Shown: piece by piece, positions 7,475 to 11,557 of the stretch
Layout of the letters: every line of letters starts with the position of its first letter
How positions within the stretch are numbered: position 1 is the first letter of the stretch
Origin: Thalassiosira profunda
Taxonomy: Eukaryota > Bacillariophyta > Thalassiosirophyceae > Thalassiosirales > Thalassiosiraceae
DNA: 11,557 nt
Assembly: GCA_036939355.1 (NCBI GenBank)
Contig: JALLAP010000601.1
Span: 1-11,557 of the forward strand
Direction of reading: 5' to 3'
Translations under genes and position numbers: made by a program
Notes under the pieces: generated by a model
The model's database searches: none
What the model saw: only the letters and a program-made list of their open reading frames with translations
What the model was told of the DNA's origin: nothing

Positions 7475-7495
7475 ATGGGCGGTTGGGAGGCTTAG
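7475..7495 (+). other. Six-codon upstream ORF in the leader of the fusion gene
   Basis: ATG at 7475 opens MGGWEA and ends at TAG 7493-7495, before the main ATG at 7534. In copy 1 the matching ATG (2738, minus strand) is kept but the frame stays open past the main start. If transcription begins near the 13-mer, this short uORF would be in the mRNA and could lower translation. The transcript start is not known. Confidence 0.3.
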
Positions 7496-7533
7496 GTCTC
7501 TCGGCGTGGCACGCAGAGGCCGCTGCGGGCATC

Positions 7534-9842
7534 ATGGTTGGCCGGCGATCGCCGCGGAAGCAGCGCCCGCCTGGCGCGGCCGCGCCAGGCGTGGCAATGG
7601 ACAATCGCTTACCGACGGAAACAAAGGCACCGTCGAAGAAGGATCACTCTCCCCGTCGTCGGGCGCCGGCCGCCGCCCTACTACTGTCCGCAATCGCGAC
7701 CCTCTCCCTCGCCCCCCATTCGAGCCCCGGCCCCGCGATCCCCGCGGTCCTTCCGCCGCTATTTGCAATGCAAACCCCCGTCGAGGGTGGGGGTGCACCG
7801 ACCGGGCTGGATTTCGCGGTGGCCGGCTTCCCAAAAACTGGCACCACCTTTCTCTTAGACACGTTGGAGCGCCACCCAGAAGTGGTCATGCGAAGCGGGG
7901 AGTTTTGCGAAATACACCAGAGAGACGGAGGGGAACGGGTGTCGGCTTGGCTGCGAAATGCAACGTCGACGGCGGCGGCGGCGGGATCTCGACTCCCCAA
8001 AAAGTACGGGCTTAAGTGTCCCACGATGATACGGGACACGAATGCCATCGAGAATCTTGCAGAATTGTCAATGGATACGAGGTTGGTAGTGGGCGTGCGG
8101 CATCCCGTGTTGTGGTTTCAGAGCTTCTACAACTACAGAGTACAGGAACGTTACGGGCAGAATAGAAACGAGACCGTCCCAAAGCCTTTTGAACTGGTGA
8201 ATGGAACGGAATGGCGGGGCGTCACCACAGCCTACGCTCGGTTCGACGTTTACCTTCGGCAACTCGACAAAGTATCGATTAGTCCGATGGAGCTGAAAGA
8301 GATGATGGACAATGACCTGAGGCCAAAGAGAATATCCAAGAATCCTTTCAAGGTGTTCATTTACACAGTCGAGCAGTTGAGTGATAAGGATTCGACACGA
8401 CAAAGTCAATTCCAGCGAGATTTGGAGGTGTTCCTCGGCCTGAAAACGCCGCTTGTTGACTTCAATGTGGCGCCCAAGTCCAATGTACGCGGTTCGACTC
8501 CACATCCCGAACACATTGACATCTGCGAACCTCGCTACCGAGGATTGAGGAGCCAGCTAGTACAGCGGGGGAGGCGAACGAGCAGATGGATTCTGGAGAA
8601 GTTTATCAAATCTCCCGATGTTATGGTGAGCGATGCAGAACACTTCTCGTCGATTCTGAGCACGTGGGGCAGAGATCCGTGTGGTGTGACCACTGGGTTA
8701 GTTCCCACAACTGCAAGCAGTCATCAATTCTTGGGCGAGAGCCTGGACGAGTACCAGTTTCCAAGTGTAGAGCAACGCTTCAAATACTACTTGGGAGATT
8801 GGTACAACAAGACCAATTGGGAAATGGAAATGGCTGACTGCTCATTTCTGGCCCATGGCCCCATGATGGGCAAGGAGACGATTTCTTCGCTCGAGGAGCT
8901 GGCTCAGTGCTCCAAGTCTAATATCACAGCACAGAATGATTACTGCAAAGATGCCCACGATACATTGCGCCGGGCCGCCACCGTGGACAATTCCACAAGA
9001 GCCTTGTTTCATTTTAGAGATAGGAGCCATTACCCACGTCTTTCAATGCCAGTGATAAGGTGAGTTCGTCCAATGCTCGAGAACGATCCCAGGCTAATCA
9101 ATTGTTGGCTCTAACACACAAACACAGCAAGGCGAGATTGGGAATGAACACGAATGCACCGGATGGGAAGCAGCCAATCATATGGCTACTGACAGCAGAT
9201 CGTCACTACGGTGACGTTACAAAGTATCACAACAACTATGTGCTGAAAGATATGGAGGTGCCGTGGGAGGAGAAGTTGCCAGCGGTTGTCTGGCGAGGCG
9301 CGGTCACCGGGAAGAGAGTGCAGAAACTGAAGTCATGGCTCAATCACGACCCTTCTGTTGTCGATTTTGCATTCACTTCGATACCACCATCAGAGAGAGC
9401 TGCTCTTGCTGACCAAGTGGTTCTACGAGAGAGAATGGGCCTGAGTGAAATGAGTCAATACAAATATCTGTTGAGCGTGGAGGGGAACGACGTTGCGACG
9501 GGGCTGAAATGGATGCTCTATTCGAACTCCGTTGTGATGATGCCAAATCCAACCAAAGCAACCTGGGCCATGGAGGATCTGCTACTCCCGTGGGTACACT
9601 ACATTCCGTTGGCAGACGACTTGTCGAATCTGCTGGAGATGCTCGCGTGGGCTGAGGCGCATGAGGAGGAGTGTCTGCGAATATCAGATCGGTCAACCGA
9701 GTTCATAGCTCATTTGTGGGTGAGCGAGCAAGCGCGCAAAGACAACGAACGATTGAAAGAGATGCTGGCGACAGCGTACTTGAATCAGTTCGGAGAGCAG
9801 CTATCTCGCTGCGAGGTGGGAGAGGCTGGAAGTGACGAGTAG
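7534..9842 (+). CDS. Sulfotransferase-GT90 (CAP10-like) glycosyltransferase fusion, type II membrane protein (copy 2)
   Basis: Two exons, 7534-9059 and 9128-9842, join in phase 2 to give about 746 residues. The ATG at 7534 has A at -3 and G at +4; upstream in frame only TTG is available. A basic tail is followed by an anchor at about residues 44-60 (APAAALLLSAIATLSLA). The sulfotransferase domain spans about 92-383: FPKTGTTFL (99-107) is the PAPS 5'-phosphosulfate loop and VVGVRHPVLWFQSFYNYR the 3'-phosphate site, with Arg189 and Ser197 at the classical eight-residue spacing. The GT90 part then runs to the end, with YYLGDW and DTLRRAATVD before the intron and WRGAVTGKR, KYLLSVEGNDVATGLKWML and PWVHYIPLADDLSNL after it. 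GT90 enzymes commonly transfer xylose or glucose. The product is probably a bifunctional Golgi enzyme that glycosylates and sulfates the same acceptor; this is inferred. It ends abruptly after LSRCE with a short unrelated tail, where copy 1 continues into another domain. Confidence 0.85.
9060..9127 (+). other. Spliceosomal intron in the fusion gene (68 nt)
   Basis: The donor is AAG|GTGAGTTCG at 9060 and the acceptor AAACACAG|CAAGG, ending at 9127. Splicing in phase 2 makes a serine codon and joins ...LSMPVI to SKARLGMN. The unspliced frame stops at TGA 9061-9063. Copy 1 has its intron at the same codon and phase with the same donor GTGAGT, which strongly supports the model. Confidence 0.9.
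9237..9364 (+). repeat. Inverted near-identical tract shared with 1813-1940
   Basis: Partner of 1813-1940: 128 bases with two mismatches by my reading, both at third codon positions, in the GT90 segment with WRGAVTGKR. Directly beyond the right edge, the genes differ at several amino acids (DFAFTSIPPSERA versus DVGFTNIPPYQRT), so the identity drops sharply at the border. Confidence 0.7.
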
Positions 9843-9876
9843 ACTTTCAACACTCCATGCATTGCATCCACTCTCT

Positions 9877-11058
9877 TCACGGGTGGAGCTCCCGAAAATG
9901 CCTCCGGCAATACCCTTTCCGCATGGCGTAATTGGAGCACCCGCCATCGTATTCACACGTTTTCCGTTCGGCCCCGTGCTCGTAGCAAAATCCCTCCTTG
10001 TTCTGTGGTTTGTTCGTACACCCCCCTTCGTATTTGCAATACTTGGGCTCCAGGCCGTGCTTGTAGCAATACCCCCCGTCTTCTTTTCCCAAGCCCACTT
10101 TGGCCACGTTGGAACATCCGTCGACACTGCAGATCTTTCGGGATTGCACCATCATGCCGCCTTCGTAGCTGGTGGTGATCGACTCGGCTCCGTGCCTGAC
10201 GCAGACCCCTTTTCGGATTTGCTGATTCGTGCATCCGTCAACTGTGCACTGCTTCTTAATCTTCTCGGCTCCGTGCGAGTGGCAAACCCCGTTCTTCACG
10301 CGAACGTTCTGACAGCCCGGGTGCTTGCACCGCGGGATGGTGGCCCCGTGTCGAACGCAAACTCCGCCTCGCTTTGCATGATTGGTGCACCCCTCGTGCC
10401 GGCATTCGTTCTTCGCTCCGTGCCTCACGCAAACTCCCTTCTGCCGCGCCTGGCTCCGGCATCCCGCCACGCTGCAAATTCGGACCTTGGAAGGATCGTA
10501 CTTTGCCTTCTTCTTTGCCGGAGGTTTGGCATCCTCGACATCATCATCAACCAAAGAATCGCCATCAGCTGCCCGCTTTGTGGATTGTTTGATGTGTCCT
10601 CTCACCTGCGCCAGCCGCTGCTCCAAAACCTCCGCCTGCTCCTCCAGCTGCCGCTCATTGCAAGTCGACAGGTCGTGCTGCGCCCCCAGTGGAGCATCGC
10701 CGCCCAACGCCTGCCCTCCCTGCCCCGGCCACGCGGAGGGCACGCTCCTCACTTGTCCGTTTTCCGCCTCCAAATACGGACAGGCGTGGGGATATCGCTT
10801 CCGCCAATTGTCCTTGCTCGTGTACGGCAGAAAGTACATTTTGTTGAGGTCGAATCCGAACCGATTCAGGTGGGACGTCACCACGTGCACCACATCTAAA
10901 TTGGAGACGTCGTCGAGCCAGGCGAAGGCAATTTCGTCGTGGGCGCCCTTGTGCCGCTGGCGGGCGTGGAGGATGCCCGCGCGGTGGCGGCCGCGGAAGG
11001 CCTCCGGGACGTCGCTGCGGAGGGTGAAGGTGGTTTGGCCGACTGTTTGGAGCGGCAT
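9877..11058 (-). CDS. Protein with seven C-C-C-H zinc-binding-type tandem repeats; probable nuclear protein
   Basis: I choose the ATG at 11058 (CACCATGC, A at -3), giving 393 residues; the open frame extends upstream to 11118 but only from a GTG. Residues 1-100 form a compact region (FTLRSDVPEAF, DEIAFAWLDDVSNLDVVHVV, NKMYFLPYT) that I do not recognise. Residues about 132-157 (NERQLEEQAEVLEQRLAQVR) suggest a short coiled coil. KR at 161-162 and KPPAKKKAK (178-186) fit a bipartite nuclear localisation signal around an acidic stretch. From about 195 to 387 come seven repeats of the pattern C-x4/5-C-x(n)-G-x-C-x2-H, most ending RHGA or HGA. Such repeats are widespread in diatoms and oomycetes and are often annotated loosely as 'WRKY19-like'; each could bind one zinc ion. 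A DNA-, RNA- or protein-binding regulatory role is possible but not shown. Its stop lies 34 nt from that of the convergent fusion gene. Confidence 0.8.
   Translation of the reverse strand: MPLQTVGQTTFTLRSDVPEAFRGRHRAGILHARQRHKGAHDEIAFAWLDDVSNLDVVHVVTSHLNRFGFDLNKMYFLPYTSKDNWRKRYPHACPYLEAENGQVRSVPSAWPGQGGQALGGDAPLGAQHDLSTCNERQLEEQAEVLEQRLAQVRGHIKQSTKRAADGDSLVDDDVEDAKPPAKKKAKYDPSKVRICSVAGCRSQARQKGVCVRHGAKNECRHEGCTNHAKRGGVCVRHGATIPRCKHPGCQNVRVKNGVCHSHGAEKIKKQCTVDGCTNQQIRKGVCVRHGAESITTSYEGGMMVQSRKICSVDGCSNVAKVGLGKEDGGYCYKHGLEPKYCKYEGGCTNKPQNKEGFCYEHGAERKTCEYDGGCSNYAMRKGYCRRHFRELHP
9898..10476 (-). repeat. Array of seven Cys3His repeats
   Basis: On the minus strand the repeats begin CSVAGC, CRHEGC, CKHPGC, CTVDGC, CSVDGC, CKYEGGC and CEYDGGC. 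The first four have a constant short loop to GVC, while the fifth holds a longer loop (KVGLGKEDGGYC). The last two have an extra glycine between the first cysteines. An 18-residue non-repeat spacer (about ESITTSYEGGMMVQSRK) separates repeats four and five, so the array falls into a 4 + 3 arrangement. Confidence 0.85.
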
Positions 11059-11497
11059 GGTGAGGCGACTGGGCTGGGGAGGGTGGTGTGCCAACAGCGT
11101 GGGATGGGTAGTGTGCACGCATGTGGTGAGGGTGATCGATGCGCGTTGAATGAAGGGGGAGGACGCTTTGCGTTGGGGTTGTTGGTTGCAGGTTGGTTGC
11201 TCGCTTTTTGCAACTTTTTGCGTTGTGGGTTAGGCACGTATAGTACCTACTTACGTACGTACGGACTCATCCCTCGTACTTACGTCGCCCCCACCCCCGT
11301 TCCTCGCCGCTCGCCGCGCGCTCGCCGCCCTCGCGGACCACTCCGCCGCGTCGCTGCCGGCATCCCTTCGTTCAGTCCGCGACGCGGCAGTGCGGCGGCT
11401 CGTCAGAATCGCCTGACATATTTCGGTGCACTTTGACTTGCAAATTTTGTGGGGAGCGATGTGCGATTGTGAATGAGGAGGCACCCTGCACATGCAC
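11059..11497. promoter_or_regulatory. Divergent upstream region between the zinc-repeat gene and the last gene
   Basis: About 440 bases between two divergent starts. TACCTA is at 11244-11249, and an alternating TACGTACGTACG stretch begins at 11252. A C-rich then CG-rich block (about 11286-11400) contains CGCGAC and GCCGCC clusters. A lower-GC stretch (about 11410-11475) precedes the rightward ATG and may be its core promoter. Short ORFs here look like chance frames in GC-rich DNA. Confidence 0.4.
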
Positions 11498-11557
11498 CAT
11501 GTCGGCCCCGCTCCACCAGTTCGGCAAGGACCTCTACAAGCTCCTCCACCTCCCCCG
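11498..11557 (+). CDS. N-terminal start of an unidentified gene (3' end outside window)
   Basis: ATG at 11498 (context CACCATGT, A at -3) opens a frame that runs to the window edge: MSAPLHQFGKDLYKLLHLPP, 20 residues. It has a believable amphipathic protein character, unlike the other frame from the ATG at 11491, which gives mostly proline, glycine and arginine. The N-terminus shows no clear signal peptide. The family cannot be named from 20 residues. Confidence 0.5.

Larger units (their letters stand above)
7132..7533. promoter_or_regulatory. Divergent upstream region between the methyltransferase and the sulfotransferase-GT90 fusion
   Basis: About 400 bases separate the two divergent ATGs, so both promoters must lie here. 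Candidate elements are TACCTA at 7218-7223, TAGGTA at 7247-7252 (within GTAGGTAGGT), TACGTA at 7379-7384 and the 13-mer GGTTCTTTCTGTC at 7429-7441. A run of nine G falls at about 7324-7332, and an AT-rich patch at about 7341-7403 may hold a core promoter. From about 7475 on, the sequence is closely similar to the leader of copy 1. No gene is supported here apart from the tiny uORF. Confidence 0.45.

Noticed and set aside
7468..7533. N-terminal extension of the fusion protein upstream of 7534
   Set aside because: The frame is open but starts only from TTG; the ATG at 7534 has an optimal context, and a eukaryotic start is expected to be ATG.
9832..10899. 355-codon plus-strand ORF antisense to the zinc-repeat gene
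   Set aside because: It is a shadow of the opposite strand: its composition reflects the reversed Cys/His repeats and it shows no domain of its own.
1..11557. Mobile element, CRISPR array, tRNA or rRNA
   Set aside because: I saw no transposase or reverse transcriptase motifs, no regularly spaced direct repeats and no tRNA-like cloverleaf or rRNA core sequence by eye; a tRNAscan or Rfam search was not possible.

Overview
The window looks like nuclear DNA of a eukaryotic alga, most likely a centric diatom (a Thalassiosira-type stramenopile). The grounds are: high-GC, closely packed genes with mostly single-exon ORFs; one short GT-AG intron in each of two paralogues (91 and 68 nt); good Kozak-like contexts at the chosen ATGs; several type II membrane proteins of Golgi type; and a protein made of seven C-x4/5-C...G-x-C-x2-H repeats of a kind common in diatoms and oomycetes. 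The taxon is an inference. Nothing resembles bacterial organisation.

Layout, left to right: the tail of a + strand gene (3-119); a broken - strand glycosyltransferase gene (337-2668) with a GT90 domain followed by a fucosyltransferase-like domain; a divergent promoter; a + strand sulfotransferase-like type II membrane protein (3056-4333); a convergent - strand PC-esterase/SGNH-type putative glycan O-acyltransferase (4409-5788); a - strand TylF/MycF-type O-methyltransferase (6259-7131); a second divergent promoter; a + strand sulfotransferase-GT90 fusion (7534-9842, one intron); a convergent - strand zinc-binding-repeat protein (9877-11058); a third divergent promoter; and the start of another + strand gene (11498 onward).

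Five adjacent genes (337-9842) encode enzyme types that build or decorate glycans: glycosyl transfer, possible fucosyl transfer, sulfation, O-acylation and O-methylation. Four of the five carry a single N-terminal membrane anchor as in Golgi enzymes. This reads as a candidate eukaryotic gene neighbourhood for making a sulfated, acylated, methylated polysaccharide or glycoprotein glycan. The link is inferred from family membership and adjacency only.

The most striking observation is that the two GT90 genes are inverted paralogues. Their GT90 parts are about 88% identical in protein over 197 aligned residues (my count), with the same intron at the same phase, but they carry different partner domains. 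The right copy has about 1 kb of sulfotransferase domain inserted between anchor and GT90 and ends where the GT90 part ends. The left copy has no sulfotransferase but continues into a fucosyltransferase-like domain. The left copy also has two reading-frame breaks and is probably a pseudogene. A 128-bp tract with only two mismatches suggests gene conversion, and a 13-mer and a TAGGTA/TACCTA motif recur in the upstream regions.
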